A stretch of DNA of 64,000 nt from Microlunatus parietis (GTDB lineage Bacteria > Actinomycetota > Actinomycetes > Propionibacteriales > Propionibacteriaceae), in assembly GCF_013407955.1 (NCBI RefSeq), contig NZ_JACCBU010000001.1, positions 2,728,001 through 2,792,000 of the forward strand, given 5' to 3'. A model generated the notes under the pieces. It was not told the DNA's origin. It did no database searches and worked only from the letters and a program-made list of their open reading frames with translations. The first letter of the stretch is position 1. Each line of letters opens with the position of its first letter. Made by a program: the position numbers and the translations under genes. Below, one piece after another: positions 32,827 to 42,774 of the stretch.

Positions 32827-34707
32827 GTGACAACCGTCCACACCCTCGACCGAGTGGTGATTCGCTTCGCCGGCGACTCCGGCGACGGCATGCAACTGAC
32901 CGGCGACCGGTTCACCGCCGACGCAGCCGTGTTCGGCAACGACATCTCGACGCTGCCGAACTTCCCGGCCGAGATCCGCGCGCCAGCCGGAACCCTGCCG
33001 GGCGTCTCCAGCTTCCAGTTGCACTTCGCGAACTACGACATCATGACGCCGGGCGACCGTCCGGACGTGTTGGTCGTGATGAATCCGGCGGCGCTGAAGG
33101 CGAACATCGGTGATCTGCCGCGCGGCGGGCTGATCATCGCCGACACCGCGGACTTCACGAAACGCAACCTGGCCCGGGTCGGCTATGCCACGAACCCGCT
33201 CGAGGACGGCAGCCTGGAGGGTTACCAGCTGCACGCGCTGGATCTGACCCAGCTAGCCGTCGAGGCGGTCAAGGAGTTCGGGCTGAGTCGCAAGGATGCG
33301 TCGCGGGCGAAGAACATGTTCGCGCTCGGCCTGCTGTCCTGGCTCTACCACCGGCCGACCGAGGGCACGATCAAGTTCCTCACCGAGAAGTTCGCGTCCA
33401 AGCCGGACATCCGGGACGCCAACATCACCGCCTTCAAGACCGGGTACGCGTTCGGCGAGACCACCGAGGTCTTCGCCGACACGTACCAGGTCGAGCCGGC
33501 TCCGATGCCGGCCGGCCGGTACCGGCAGATCTCGGGCAACGTGGCGCTGGCGTACGGGCTGATCGCCGCGTCCAAGAAGAGCGGCCTGCCGCTGTTCCTC
33601 GGTGCCTACCCGATCACTCCCGCCTCGGACGTGCTGCACGAACTGTCCAAGCACAAGCGGTTCGGTGTCACGACGTTCCAGGCCGAGGACGAGATCGCCG
33701 GCGTCGGTGCGGCGCTCGGCGCCAGCTTCGCCGGTCAGCTCGGCGTGACCACCAGTTCCGGGCCGGGCATCGCGCTGAAGATGGAGGCGATCGGCCTCGC
33801 CGTGATGACCGAGCTGCCGCTGGTCGTCTGCGACATCCAGCGGGCCGGCCCGAGCACCGGCATGCCGACCAAGACCGAGCAGGCCGACCTGTTGCAGGTG
33901 ATGTTCGGCCGCAACGGCGAGGCGCCGGTTCCGGTGCTCGCCGCCCAGTCGCCGATGGACTGCTTCGACACCGCGATCGAGGCGACTCGGATCGCGATCA
34001 AGTACCGGACCCCGGTGATCTTGCTCTCGGACGGCTACATCGCCAACGGCGCCGAGCCGTGGCCCGTTCCTGATCTTGCCTCGATCCCGCCGATCGAGCC
34101 GGGCTTCGCGACGGCCAAGAACGGCACCGACAAGGAGGGTGCCGAGGTCTTCTACCCGTACCGTCGGGATCCGGAGACGCTGGCCCGGCCCTGGGCGATC
34201 CCGGGCACCGCCGGCCTGCAGCACCGGATCGGCGGCATCGAGAAGGCCAAGGAGACAGGGGCGGTGTCGTACGACCCGGCCAACCACGACGAGATGGTAC
34301 GGACCCGGCAGGCGAAGATCGACGGCATCGTCCAGGACATCCCAGACCTGGTCGTCGACGAGTCCGATGGCTCCCAGGGAGCCCGGGTGTTGATCTTGGG
34401 CTGGGGCTCGACGTACGGGCCGATCGTGGCCGCGGTGCGCCGGGTCCGCAAGACCGGCCGCAAGATCGCGTACACCCATCTGCGCCACCTCAACCCGTTC
34501 CCGGCGAACCTGGGCGAGATCCTGAAGTCCTACGACAAGGTGATCGTCCCGGAGATGAACCTCGGCCAGCTGGCCCTGCTGCTGCGGGCGAAGTTTCTGG
34601 TCGACGTGCAGTCCTACTCCCGGGTCCGCGGGCTGCCGATCTCGCTCGGCGAGCTCGCCGTTGATCTTGAACAGGAAATCGACAAGCTGGAAGGAGCGAG
34701 CGCATGA
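32827..34707 (+). CDS. korA: 2-oxoglutarate:ferredoxin oxidoreductase, alpha subunit (fused gamma-alpha)
   Basis: The 626-residue protein begins with the gamma domain (V-V-I-R-F-A-G-D-S-G-D-G-M-Q-L-T-G) and continues from about residue 235 into the pyrimidine-binding alpha domain (G-N-V-A-L-A-Y-G-L-I-A-A, then G-A-Y-P-I-T-P-A-S-D and T-S-S-G-P-G-I-A-L-K). The enzyme oxidatively decarboxylates 2-oxoglutarate to succinyl-CoA with ferredoxin as electron acceptor. Actinobacteria such as mycobacteria use this KorAB pair in the TCA cycle. GTG at 32827 has AAGGAAGAAGG upstream. The stop overlaps the korB start in ATGA. Confidence 0.94.
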   Translation: MTTVHTLDRVVIRFAGDSGDGMQLTGDRFTADAAVFGNDISTLPNFPAEIRAPAGTLPGVSSFQLHFANYDIMTPGDRPDVLVVMNPAALKANIGDLPRGGLIIADTADFTKRNLARVGYATNPLEDGSLEGYQLHALDLTQLAVEAVKEFGLSRKDASRAKNMFALGLLSWLYHRPTEGTIKFLTEKFASKPDIRDANITAFKTGYAFGETTEVFADTYQVEPAPMPAGRYRQISGNVALAYGLIAASKKSGLPLFLGAYPITPASDVLHELSKHKRFGVTTFQAEDEIAGVGAALGASFAGQLGVTTSSGPGIALKMEAIGLAVMTELPLVVCDIQRAGPSTGMPTKTEQADLLQVMFGRNGEAPVPVLAAQSPMDCFDTAIEATRIAIKYRTPVILLSDGYIANGAEPWPVPDLASIPPIEPGFATAKNGTDKEGAEVFYPYRRDPETLARPWAIPGTAGLQHRIGGIEKAKETGAVSYDPANHDEMVRTRQAKIDGIVQDIPDLVVDESDGSQGARVLILGWGSTYGPIVAAVRRVRKTGRKIAYTHLRHLNPFPANLGEILKSYDKVIVPEMNLGQLALLLRAKFLVDVQSYSRVRGLPISLGELAVDLEQEIDKLEGASA

Positions 34708-35819
34708 GGAATGAACACAGCACCGCGCTCGCGAACGGGTCCCGGTCGCCGCAGGCGACCCCCAAGCCCGAGTATCCGGGCCTGGTCGGCGTCCCGCTCT
34801 CGCTGGAACCGCTGAAACGCAAGGACTTCACTTCCGATCAGGAGGTGCGCTGGTGTCCCGGCTGCGGCGACTACGCCGTGCTGGCGGCGTTCCAGGGCTT
34901 CATGCCGGAGCTCGGGATCGCCAAGGAGAACACGGTGATCATCTCCGGCATCGGCTGCTCGTCGCGCTTCCCGTACTACGTGGACAGCTACGGCATGCAC
35001 TCGATCCACGGCCGGGCCCCGGCCATCGCGACCGGGGTCGCGACTTCGCGGCCCGACCTGGCCGTGTTCGTGATCACCGGTGACGGCGACGCGCTGTCGA
35101 TCGGCGGCAACCACCTGATCCACGCGCTGCGCCGCAACGTCAACCTGACCATCCTGCTGTTCAACAACCGGATCTACGGGCTGACCAAGGGCCAGTACTC
35201 GCCCACCTCCGAGATCGGCAAGATCACCAAGTCGACCCCGATGGGATCGCTGGACAACCCGTTCAACCCGGTGTCGCTGGCGCTCGGCGCCGAGGCAACG
35301 TTCGTGGCCCGGACGATCGACTCCGACCGCAAGCACCTGACCGGCGTGCTCAAGGCGGCGGCCGCCCACCGCGGCACGTCGCTGGTGGAGATCTACCAGA
35401 ACTGCCCGATCTTCAACGACGGCGCGTTCGACGAGCTGAACGGCCGGGAGGCCTCGGCCGACGCGATCATCCCGCTGCGGCACGGCGAGCCGATCGTCTT
35501 CGGCACCGACGACCACCTCGGCGTGGTCCGCGACCCGACGACCGGTGAGTTCGCGGTGGCGGAGGTCGCCGAGGTCGGGCTGGACAAGATCGTCGTCCAT
35601 GATCAACACCGGGCCGACGCCACGTACGCCTTCGGACTGTCCCGGCTGACCGACTCCGGCGTGCTGCACCGGGCCCCGATCGGGATCTTCCGCGCCGTCG
35701 ACGCCCCGGCCTACGACGACCTGAGCCGCGAGCAGGTGAACCTGGCCGCCGAACGGGGCGGGTCCGAGGAGGACCTGCAGGCCATGATCGCCGGCGGCGA
35801 CACCTGGACCGTGGAGTGA
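34704..35819 (+). CDS. korB: 2-oxoglutarate:ferredoxin oxidoreductase, beta subunit
   Basis: The 371-residue protein carries the thiamine-diphosphate beta subunit. R-W-C-P-G-C-G-D-Y-A-V-L (about 50-61) gives cluster cysteines, I-G-C-S-S-R-F-P-Y-Y another, and G-D-G-D-A-L-S-I-G-G-N-H with N-N-R-I-Y-G-L-T-K-G-Q binds TPP-Mg. The later Cys in Y-Q-N-C-P-I-F-N-D completes the 4Fe-4S ligand set. It works with KorA on 2-oxoglutarate. Translation is coupled through a four-base overlap. Length is typical of actinobacterial KorB. Confidence 0.95.
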   Translation: MRNEHSTALANGSRSPQATPKPEYPGLVGVPLSLEPLKRKDFTSDQEVRWCPGCGDYAVLAAFQGFMPELGIAKENTVIISGIGCSSRFPYYVDSYGMHSIHGRAPAIATGVATSRPDLAVFVITGDGDALSIGGNHLIHALRRNVNLTILLFNNRIYGLTKGQYSPTSEIGKITKSTPMGSLDNPFNPVSLALGAEATFVARTIDSDRKHLTGVLKAAAAHRGTSLVEIYQNCPIFNDGAFDELNGREASADAIIPLRHGEPIVFGTDDHLGVVRDPTTGEFAVAEVAEVGLDKIVVHDQHRADATYAFGLSRLTDSGVLHRAPIGIFRAVDAPAYDDLSREQVNLAAERGGSEEDLQAMIAGGDTWTVE

Positions 35820-35838
35820 TCAGCGGGATCCGTACCCG

Positions 35839-36789
35839 TTGATCACGGAGGAGAGCCGGGACTCCCGGCTCCGCCGGGGCACGTTCTACGGCCTCGGTGC
35901 GTACGGGCTCTGGGGCCTGTTCCCCGCGTTCTGGCCGCTGGTCGGCCGGGCCGGGTCGCTAGAACTGCTGGCGCACCGGGTGTTCTGGTCGTTCCTGGTC
36001 TCGGTCCTGCTGTGGTTGATCATGGTCCCGCGGGGCAGCCTGCGCCCGATGCTGGACGGCCGTAAGCTGCTCCTGCTGGCCGCCGCGGCGGCGGTGATCT
36101 CGGTCAACTGGGGCGTGTTCATCTGGGCGGCGACGCACGGCCACGTGGTGGAGACCGCGCTCGGCTACTACATCAACCCGATCCTGTCGATCTTGTTCGG
36201 CGTGGTGCTGCTGTCCGAACGGCTGGCCCCGATCCAGTGGGTCTGCGTCGGGCTCGCCGCGGTCGCGGTGATCGTGCTCGGCTTCGACTACGGCCGGCCG
36301 CCCTGGGTGGCGCTGGTGCTCGCAGTCAGCTTCGCCGTGTACGGCCTGCTGAAGAAGAAGATCAACGCCGGCGCGGTGGAGACGTTGACCATCGAGTCGG
36401 CCTACCTGGTGCCGATCGCCCTCGGCTATCTGATCTTCCTCCAGGTCACCGGCGGGCTCACATTCGGCCACCTCGGCTGGGGTCACACGCTGCTGCTGGT
36501 GGCCAGTGGCCCGATCACCGCCCTGCCGCTGCTGCTGTTCGCGGCCGCGGCGACCCGGGTCCCGCTGAGCACGCTCGGCCTGCTGCAGTATCTCGCTCCG
36601 ACCCTGCAGTTCCTACTCGGCGTGACGTACTTCGGGGAACTGATGTCGGTCGGCCGGTGGATCGGGTTCGGGCTGGTCTGGCTGGCCCTGATGCTGCTCA
36701 CTACGTACGGATTACTCCGGGCTCGCCGACGGCGCCGCGACCTGCTGGCCGCCCGGCCGACGACCGGGGGTGCCACGCCCCGTCGGTAA
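35839..36789 (+). CDS. rarD: RarD-type EamA transporter
   Basis: The 316-residue protein has about ten membrane segments in two EamA halves. It begins [21 protein letters not shown] and includes L-L-A-H-R-V-F-W-S, both diagnostic of RarD (DMT superfamily). Later there is N-W-G-V-F-I-W-A and L-G-Y-Y-I-N-P. Substrate is not established for the family. TTG at 35839 is the only good start, with a weak GCGGGA upstream, 19 bases after korB, so it may be read from the kor transcript. The C-terminal tail is Arg-rich and cytosolic. Confidence 0.9.
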   Translation: MITEESRDSRLRRGTFYGLGAYGLWGLFPAFWPLVGRAGSLELLAHRVFWSFLVSVLLWLIMVPRGSLRPMLDGRKLLLLAAAAAVISVNWGVFIWAATHGHVVETALGYYINPILSILFGVVLLSERLAPIQWVCVGLAAVAVIVLGFDYGRPPWVALVLAVSFAVYGLLKKKINAGAVETLTIESAYLVPIALGYLIFLQVTGGLTFGHLGWGHTLLLVASGPITALPLLLFAAAATRVPLSTLGLLQYLAPTLQFLLGVTYFGELMSVGRWIGFGLVWLALMLLTTYGLLRARRRRRDLLAARPTTGGATPRR

Positions 36790-36792
36790 GGT
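36787..36792 (+). promoter_or_regulatory. -10 hexamer TAAGGT, first YG-rich gene
   Basis: The 12-mer CGGTAAGGTTGG around this hexamer is repeated exactly before the paralogous gene at 38439, at a similar distance from the start codon (53 versus 49 bases). Conservation after duplication supports promoter function. Confidence 0.6.
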
Positions 36793-36845
36793 TGGCCCCA
36801 GTGGGTCGCTGCAGGGGAGACCCGAAACCAACGGAGTGTCCAGAG

Positions 36846-38336
36846 ATGAGTGGTCAGTATCCGCCTGGGGGCCAGCCGGGCCCCTACGGAAACCATCCCC
36901 AGGACGGGTCCGGCGGCGGTCCGGATGCCGGCGGTTACGGATCCTCGCCCGGCAGCGCCAGCCAGCCTCCCTACGGCCAGCAGCCGGGCCAGGGCGGACC
37001 GCCGCCCGGCTACGGCCAACAACAGCCTGGGCAGCAGCAGCCCGGCTACGGCCAACAGCCCGGCTATGGCCAGCAGCAACCCGGCTACGGCCAGCAACAG
37101 CCCGGGTATGGCCAGCCGCAGCCGGGCCATGGGCAGCAGCAGCCGGGGTACGGCCAGCAGCCCGGTTACGGCGGGCAGCAGCCGGGATATCAGGGCGGCT
37201 ACCAGCAGTCGCCCGGCGCGACGGCGGGAAGTCCAGGATCCCCCGGTCAGTTCGGCGGGTACGGCACCCAGCAGCCCTATGGGACCCAACAGCCGTACGG
37301 AATGCAGCAGCCGTACGGGACCCAGCCACCGCCGCCGCGCAAGCGCAACACCAAGCTTTTGATCATCGTCGGCGCGGTCGTGCTGGCCTTGATCATCGGC
37401 GGCGTGGTGGGCGGCGTGGTTCTGTATCGCAACGCCCAGGAAGCGGCGGCGGCCAAGCCTCCGGCGGCCGTCCGCGGGTTCCTCGAGGCGGTCGCGGCCG
37501 GCAACGCCGAGGCGGCGATCGGCCACGGCGCGAATCCGCCGGGCGACAAGAGCCTGATCACCGACGCGGTGCTGAAGGAGTCGGCGTCCCGGGCGCCGCT
37601 GACCGCGATCTCGGTCCCGGTCGGGAAGACCCCGCCGTCGGGCGACACGACCACGGTCGACGCCACCTACAAGCTCGGCGAGGAGACGGTCACCCAGCAG
37701 TTCCCGCTGACCAAGATCGGCGACGACTGGAAGCTCACGAATCCGTACGCGACGGTCAGTCTGTCCAAGGTGAAGCTGGACAACCTGCCGATGTTGATCA
37801 ACGGCGTGAAGACCGCCGGCGACAGCGTGATCCTGCTCCCGGGTTCGTACAAGCTGACGACCGGCCTGAAGGCGATCGGCTACGGCGAGGACGAGTTCCT
37901 GGTCAAGAGCGCCACCGACCAGCCCTCGATGCCGACGACGGCGGCGACCCTGACCGAGGCGGGAACCAAGACGTTCATCTCGGCGGCCAAGGCGGAGTTG
38001 AAGAACTGCCTGGCCAAGCGCGAGGTGGCTCCGAGCGGCTGCCCGAACTTCGTCACCACTGGAGCCGGCCAGTCCATCGAACCGGACTCGGTGCGGTGGT
38101 CGTCGCACGCCAACACCTGGGACACCTTCAAGGGCGGACTGGTCGACAGCGGCAACGGGAGCTACCTGGCCAAGGGCAAGCTCGGGCTCAAGTTCCTGTT
38201 CTCCGCCCGCGGTACCTACAACGGCCGGGCGACAACGTTCAACAACAATTCCTGGTCGAATCAGTGGCGCTATTTCTACATCACGGCCGACCTCACCAAG
38301 GAGCCGATGAAGCTGGCCTGGGAGCGGACCACCTGA
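36846..38336 (+). CDS. Gly-Tyr-Gln-rich single-pass membrane protein (paralogue 1)
   Basis: The 496-residue protein starts [15 protein letters not shown] and has about 165 residues of G-Y-G-Q-Q-P repeats, an intrinsically disordered low-complexity tail. One membrane segment follows at about 169-193 ([18 protein letters not shown]). The outer part has an SnoaL/DUF4878-like beginning ([17 protein letters not shown]) and a second region with paired Cys (L-K-N-C-L-A-K ... S-G-C-P-N-F). The Pro/Tyr/Gln-rich inner tail and folded outer domain recall other actinobacterial envelope proteins; function unknown. It is a tandem paralogue of the next gene. Confidence 0.85.
   Translation: MSGQYPPGGQPGPYGNHPQDGSGGGPDAGGYGSSPGSASQPPYGQQPGQGGPPPGYGQQQPGQQQPGYGQQPGYGQQQPGYGQQQPGYGQPQPGHGQQQPGYGQQPGYGGQQPGYQGGYQQSPGATAGSPGSPGQFGGYGTQQPYGTQQPYGMQQPYGTQPPPPRKRNTKLLIIVGAVVLALIIGGVVGGVVLYRNAQEAAAAKPPAAVRGFLEAVAAGNAEAAIGHGANPPGDKSLITDAVLKESASRAPLTAISVPVGKTPPSGDTTTVDATYKLGEETVTQQFPLTKIGDDWKLTNPYATVSLSKVKLDNLPMLINGVKTAGDSVILLPGSYKLTTGLKAIGYGEDEFLVKSATDQPSMPTTAATLTEAGTKTFISAAKAELKNCLAKREVAPSGCPNFVTTGAGQSIEPDSVRWSSHANTWDTFKGGLVDSGNGSYLAKGKLGLKFLFSARGTYNGRATTFNNNSWSNQWRYFYITADLTKEPMKLAWERTT
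36966..37330 (+). repeat. tandem codon repeats for GYGQQP units
   Basis: Units of about 18 bases such as CCCGGCTACGGCCAGCAG recur with small variations. They encode the Gly-Tyr-Gln-rich tail and are likely to expand or contract by slippage. Confidence 0.85.
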
Positions 38337-38383
38337 CCTGCGGAGCGTCCCAACGGGCCCGTCGAGTTGGGCACATCGCTCGG

Positions 38384-38389
38384 TAAGGT
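38384..38389 (+). promoter_or_regulatory. -10 hexamer TAAGGT, second YG-rich gene
   Basis: This is the same CGGTAAGGTTGG 12-mer as before paralogue 1, 49 bases before the ATG at 38439, in sequence otherwise unlike the first copy. Confidence 0.6.
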
Positions 38390-38438
38390 TGGTGCCCGAG
38401 CGGCGCACACAGCGCCTGACGATGTGACGGAGTCCAGC

Positions 38439-39941
38439 ATGAGTGGTCAGTACCCGCCTGGTGGCCAGCCCGGGCCGTACGGGGGTAATCCCCAGGGCGG
38501 TTCCGGTCAAGGCCAGGGGGCAGACGGGTTCGGGCAGGGACAGGGCGGCCAGCCGGGCTACGGCCAACAGCCGGGGTACGGCCAGCAGCCGCCGCAGGGC
38601 CAGCCGGGCTACGGCCAACAGCCCGGCTACGGCCAGCAACCGGGGTACGGCCAGCAGCCGCCGCAGGGCCAGCCGGGCTACGGCCAACAGCCCGGCTACG
38701 GCCAACAACCGGGCTACGGCCAGCAGCCGCCGCAAGGCCAGCCCGGCTATGGCGATCCGTCCGGGAGCAGCCCGCAGACGGCCAACACGCAGTACCTTCC
38801 GGGGCCGGGCGGCTATCAGCAGTCGCCGGGCGCGACCGCCGGCAGCCCCGGGACGCCGGGGTATCTGGCCGGGCCGGGCGGCCCGCCGCAGGGTCCGTAC
38901 GGCGGGCCTCACCAGCAGCCACCGAAGAAGAACAACAACACCCGGATGCTGCTGATCGTCGGCGTCTGCGTGCTCGCCCTGATCGTGCTCGGCGTCGTCG
39001 GCGGCGTGGTGTTGTTCCGGTCCACCCAGGCGGGGGCCGGCACCGATCCGACCCCGCCGGCGAAGACTCCGAGCAGCACGGTGAAGGGGTACCTCGAGGC
39101 AGTGGCCGCGGGCAAGGCGACCGAAGCGATCGCCTTCAGCGCCGACGTTCCGGCCGACACCGCCTTGATCACCGACGCCGTCCTGCAGGACTCCAACAGC
39201 CGGGCGCCGCTGACCGGCATCACCGTTGCCGAGATCCCGGACAACCCGAGCGGGTCGGCCAGCGTCGACGCCAGCTTCATGATCGGGCAGGAATCGGTGA
39301 ACCTGACCTTCGGCGTGACCAAGCAGGGCGAGGACTGGAAGCTGGTCCGCGGCTATGCCGAGCTCGACCTGAGCTCGGTATTGGTCGACGGGCTGCCGCT
39401 GGTGATCAACGGCGTCGAGGTCGAGGCGGACAGCGTGCAGCTGCTGCCGGGATCGTACGAGGTCGCGACGGGGCTGAAGGCGATCGACTACGGCGACGAG
39501 AACGAGTTCACGGTCACCGAACTGACCGACGACGTCGAGGTGCCCACCCTCACGCCCACCCTGACCTCGGGCGGCAAGAAGGCGCTGCTCGCGGCCACCC
39601 AGAAGTCGCTCAAGGCATGCCTGGCCAGGAAAGAACTGGCGCCGAAGAACTGCCCCAACCTGATCACTCCGAACTCCGATCAGAAGATCGCGCCGAGTTC
39701 GATCAAGTGGACCCTGTTGGAGGACACGTTCAAGAACTTCGAGCCGACCTTGGACTCCACCAAGCCGACGGTGGCCAACGTCGACCTGAAGCTGCGCCTG
39801 AAGTTCGCCGGCACCGGCACCTACAAGGGCCAGTCGACGACCTTCAACAACGACAGCTGGTCCGACGAACTGCGGGCCTACATCGTCACGGCCGACCTGT
39901 CCAAGGAGCCGTACCCGATCACCTGGACCCGCAACTACTGA
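38439..39941 (+). CDS. Gly-Tyr-Gln-rich single-pass membrane protein (paralogue 2)
   Basis: The 500-residue protein opens with the same [15 protein letters not shown] as its neighbour. It has [11 protein letters not shown] units, a membrane segment at about 169-193 (the same place) and the same outer domain plan: [17 protein letters not shown], then L-K-A-C-L-A-R-K ... K-N-C-P-N-L, ending [10 protein letters not shown]. The outer domains have diverged strongly while layout and length are kept, which argues for two maintained, perhaps interacting, products. Function unknown. It has its own promoter-like 12-mer. Confidence 0.85.
   Translation: MSGQYPPGGQPGPYGGNPQGGSGQGQGADGFGQGQGGQPGYGQQPGYGQQPPQGQPGYGQQPGYGQQPGYGQQPPQGQPGYGQQPGYGQQPGYGQQPPQGQPGYGDPSGSSPQTANTQYLPGPGGYQQSPGATAGSPGTPGYLAGPGGPPQGPYGGPHQQPPKKNNNTRMLLIVGVCVLALIVLGVVGGVVLFRSTQAGAGTDPTPPAKTPSSTVKGYLEAVAAGKATEAIAFSADVPADTALITDAVLQDSNSRAPLTGITVAEIPDNPSGSASVDASFMIGQESVNLTFGVTKQGEDWKLVRGYAELDLSSVLVDGLPLVINGVEVEADSVQLLPGSYEVATGLKAIDYGDENEFTVTELTDDVEVPTLTPTLTSGGKKALLAATQKSLKACLARKELAPKNCPNLITPNSDQKIAPSSIKWTLLEDTFKNFEPTLDSTKPTVANVDLKLRLKFAGTGTYKGQSTTFNNDSWSDELRAYIVTADLSKEPYPITWTRNY
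38553..38756 (+). repeat. tandem codon repeats for [11 protein letters not shown] units
   Basis: A higher-order unit of about 60 bases (GGCCAGCCGGGCTACGGCCA plus variable GGCTACGGCCAACAGC steps) is repeated about three times within the low-complexity tail. Confidence 0.8.
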
Positions 39942-39970
39942 TCACCCGTACCGGCGTGGTTGCTCTGGCA

Positions 39971-39976
39971 TAACAT
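39971..39976 (+). promoter_or_regulatory. -10 hexamer TAACAT, leaderless start at 39983
   Basis: TAACAT, six bases (GCATGG), then GTG of the M13 peptidase gene. No ribosome site is present. This is one of the clearest leaderless modules in the window. Confidence 0.65.
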
Positions 39977-39982
39977 GCATGG

Positions 39983-41947
39983 GTGACCGACACCGTACCC
40001 GTGCCCGCGATCGACTTCGCCACCTTCGATCACGACGTACGCATCGCCGACGACCTGTTCCGCCACGTCAACGGCCGCTGGATCGCCGAGACGGAGATCG
40101 CCGACGACAAGCCGATGGCCGGTTCCTTCATCGCGCTGCGCGATGCCGCCGAGGCTGCCGTACGCGACATCATCACGGGGCTGACCGAGGGTGAACCGGG
40201 CAGCAACGAGGCCAAGATCGCGGACCTGTACGCGAGCTTCATGGACGCCGATGCGGTGGAGGCGGCCGGCGCGACCCCGCTCGCCGGGCTGCTCGCCGAG
40301 GTCGACCAGACCGACACCACGGCCGAACTGGTGCGCCTGATCGGCAGCTTCTACCGGCGCGGGATCAGCGGCCTGGTCGGGATCGACGTCGAATCCGACC
40401 CGGGCGACCCGCAGCGGTCCGTGATCTTCGTCGGCCAGTCCGGCCTCGGGCTGCCGGACGAGGAGTACTACCGGCTCGATGATCATGCCGAGATCCGGAC
40501 CAAGTACCAGGCTCACATCGCCGCGACGTTCGCGCTCGCCGAGGTGGACTACCCGGCGACCCAGGCCAAGCGGGTGCTCGATCTGGAGACCGAGATCGCG
40601 GCCGCACACTGGGACAAGGTGAAGACCCGGGACCTGCGGCTGATGTACAACCTGATGACGTTGGAGGACTTCGAGCAGACGTACGAGGCGCTGAACTGGC
40701 CCGAGTACGCGGCCGGCCTCGGCATTGACGCCGAGACGATGGCCGAGCTGGTCGTCATGCAGCCGTCGTTCTTCTCCGAGATCGGCGCGCTGATCACCCG
40801 CAACCGCCTCGACTCCTGGCGGGCCTGGGCCCGGTGGAAGATCATCTCCTCCCTGTCGCCGTACCTCTCCAGCGCGTTCGTCGACGAGCGGTTCTCCTTC
40901 TACGGAACGGTTCTGTCCGGCACGCCGAAGCTCAAGGAGCGGTGGAAGCGCGGCGTCGAACTGGTCGAGGGCTCACTCGGTGAGGCGGTCGGCCAGATCT
41001 ACGTGGAGCGGCACTTCTCGCCGACCGCGAAGGAGCGGATGGACCGGCTGGTCGGGCACCTGATCGAGGCGTACCGGCAGTCGATCACCGACCTGGACTG
41101 GATGACCGAGGACACCAAGAAGGAAGCGCTGGACAAGCTGGCCAAGTTCCGGCCGCACATCGGCTTCCCGTCGAAGTGGCGCGACTACTCGTCGCTGGAG
41201 ATCCGCCGGGACGACCTGATCGGCAACGTCTCCCGCGCGGTCGACTTCGAGATCACCCGCAACCTCGCCAAGGTCGGCCAGCCGGTCGACCGCGAGGAAT
41301 GGATCATGACCCCGCAGACGGTGAACGCCTACTATCACCCGCTGCGCAACGAGATCGTCTTCCCGGCCGCGATCCTGCAGCCGCCGTTCTTCAACGAGCA
41401 CGCCGACGACGCCGTCAACTACGGCGGCATCGGCGCGGTGATCGGCCACGAGATCGGGCACGGCTTCGATGATCAAGGTTCCACCTGCGACGGTGACGGT
41501 GCGCTGCGGAACTGGTGGACCGAGGACGACCGGGCCGCCTTCGAGCAGCGTACGGCCGCCTTGATCGAGCAGTACGACGCACTGGAGCCGGCCCAGACGC
41601 CGGGCCACAAGGTCAACGGCTCGCTGACGATCGGCGAGAACATCGGCGATCTCGGCGGGCTGTCGATCGCCCTCAAGGCGTTCCAGCTGGCCAGCCAGGA
41701 CGTCGAGCCGGAGCCGATCGACGGCTACACCCCGGTGCAGCGGCTGTTCCTCAACTGGGGCGCGATCTGGCAGTCCAAGGCCCGCACCGAGACGGTGCTG
41801 CAGCGGCTCGCGGTCGACCCGCACGCCCCGAACGAGTTCCGCTGCAACCAGATCGTCCGCAACGTCGACGCCTTCTACGAGGCCTTCGACCTGCAGCCGA
41901 CCGACGCCCTCTACCTCGACCCGGCCAAGCGCGTCAGCATCTGGTGA
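39983..41947 (+). CDS. pepO: M13 family zinc metallopeptidase (PepO-like)
   Basis: The 654-residue protein has the zinc site V-I-G-H-E-I-G-H-G-F-D-D-Q-G (HExxH), the third ligand in G-E-N-I-G-D-L-G-G-L (ExxxD), and the substrate-binding N-A-Y-Y-H-P in the upstream strand (neprilysin Asn-Ala-Tyr/Phe). The closing C-N-Q-I-V-R-N-V-D-A-F-Y-E-A-F is also typical. No signal peptide or membrane anchor is present, so unlike neprilysin it should be cytosolic, as in other bacterial PepO proteins. It cuts short peptides. GTG at 39983 is probably leaderless. The next gene begins three bases after its stop. Confidence 0.94.
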   Translation: MTDTVPVPAIDFATFDHDVRIADDLFRHVNGRWIAETEIADDKPMAGSFIALRDAAEAAVRDIITGLTEGEPGSNEAKIADLYASFMDADAVEAAGATPLAGLLAEVDQTDTTAELVRLIGSFYRRGISGLVGIDVESDPGDPQRSVIFVGQSGLGLPDEEYYRLDDHAEIRTKYQAHIAATFALAEVDYPATQAKRVLDLETEIAAAHWDKVKTRDLRLMYNLMTLEDFEQTYEALNWPEYAAGLGIDAETMAELVVMQPSFFSEIGALITRNRLDSWRAWARWKIISSLSPYLSSAFVDERFSFYGTVLSGTPKLKERWKRGVELVEGSLGEAVGQIYVERHFSPTAKERMDRLVGHLIEAYRQSITDLDWMTEDTKKEALDKLAKFRPHIGFPSKWRDYSSLEIRRDDLIGNVSRAVDFEITRNLAKVGQPVDREEWIMTPQTVNAYYHPLRNEIVFPAAILQPPFFNEHADDAVNYGGIGAVIGHEIGHGFDDQGSTCDGDGALRNWWTEDDRAAFEQRTAALIEQYDALEPAQTPGHKVNGSLTIGENIGDLGGLSIALKAFQLASQDVEPEPIDGYTPVQRLFLNWGAIWQSKARTETVLQRLAVDPHAPNEFRCNQIVRNVDAFYEAFDLQPTDALYLDPAKRVSIW

Positions 41948-41950
41948 CCG

Positions 41951-42723
41951 GTGGACGGGGCCGATGCGGCAGGCTGGTCCGGGATGGCCCGGGACTGGTC
42001 GCGGTTGTGGGTGATCATCCGGGGCCGGTCTGGACCAAGATCATCCGGGCCGCCGGTATCGGCGCCGGCACCAGCGTCCTGGACGTCGGCTGCGGCTCCG
42101 GCGAGTGGCTCGGCCACCTCGCCGGGCTCGGCGCCGACGTGGCCGGCGTCGATCCCGCGGCGGGCATGATCGAACTCGCCCGGGAGCGCCTGCCCGGCGC
42201 CGACCTCCGGGTCGGAACCTTCGATGATCTTGGTTTCCCGGTCGGCACCTTCGACGTCGTGACGGCCGTGAACGCCCTGCAGTTCGCAGCCGACCCTGAG
42301 GCGGGCCTGACGGGACTGCTCCGGGCGACCCGGCCGGGCGGGCACGTCGCGATCGCCAACTGGGCCGAAGACGCCCGGAACGACCTGTTCCGGATCGAGC
42401 AGGCGATCGCCGACGCCACCGACGCCGAGATCCTGCCCGGCGGCCCGCTCCGAGAGCCCGGCGGCCTCGAGTCGCTGTTCGACCGGGCGGGACTGGCCCC
42501 GATCGACGGCGGCCTGGTAGCCCTCGCCTGGCAGGTCTCCGAACAGGACCTGCTCCGAGGCACCCTGCTCGGCCACCCGCCGGAGCAGCAGGACGAACTC
42601 ACCCCCGTCGTCCTCCGAGCCGCCGCCCCGTTCCGATCGGGCGAGGACTATCACCTCACCAACCACTTCCGCTACGCCATCACCCAAACTCCCGCCGACC
42701 AGTCAGCAAAGCAGCGGTTTTGA
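41951..42723 (+). pseudogene. class I SAM methyltransferase with a -1 frameshift
   Basis: GTG 41951 begins a plausible N-terminus (A-A-G-W-S-G-M-A-R-D-W-S-R-L-W), but this frame fails after about 42011. The methyltransferase core continues in another frame: G-D-H-P-G-P-V-W-T-K-I-I-R, then S-V-L-D-V-G-C-G-S-G-E-W-L and F-D-V-V-T-A-V-N-A-L-Q-F. Adding one G to the GGG at 42009-42011 joins them into one protein of about 257 residues. The last residues (A-D-Q-S-A-K-Q-R-F) and the stop come from a dispersed repeat at 42694. As written the gene may be dead; a downstream start would lack the first helices. Sequencing error is possible. Confidence 0.7.
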
Positions 42724-42754
42724 CGGCGTGTCGCTGCGGAAGTGACCGGCCGGT
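42694..42754 (-). repeat. palindromic repeat element B1
   Basis: Read on the minus strand this copy gives CCGGCCGGTCACTTCCGCAG followed by CGACACGCCGTC and AAAACCGCTGCTTTG, nearly the same as element B2 at 43784 on the plus strand. B1 and B2 face each other across the gene-free 1.1 kb. B1 overlaps the 3' end of the methyltransferase gene. Confidence 0.8.
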
Positions 42755-42774
42755 ACGGGAGGAAGCGCGACACC

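Noticed and set aside
38367..38438. Earlier ATG at 38367 for the second YG-rich gene
   Set aside because: It precedes the conserved promoter-like 12-mer, and the paralogue starts at the same M-S-G-Q-Y sequence as the 38439 start.
36966..38756. CRISPR-like arrays of short repeats
   Set aside because: The repeats are in the coding frame, encode Gly-Tyr-Gln units, have no unique spacers of constant length, and no cas genes are near.
42009..42011. Programmed ribosomal frameshifting in the methyltransferase
   Set aside because: There is no slippery heptamer of the known kind and the run is only three G. A simple deletion or read error is more likely.
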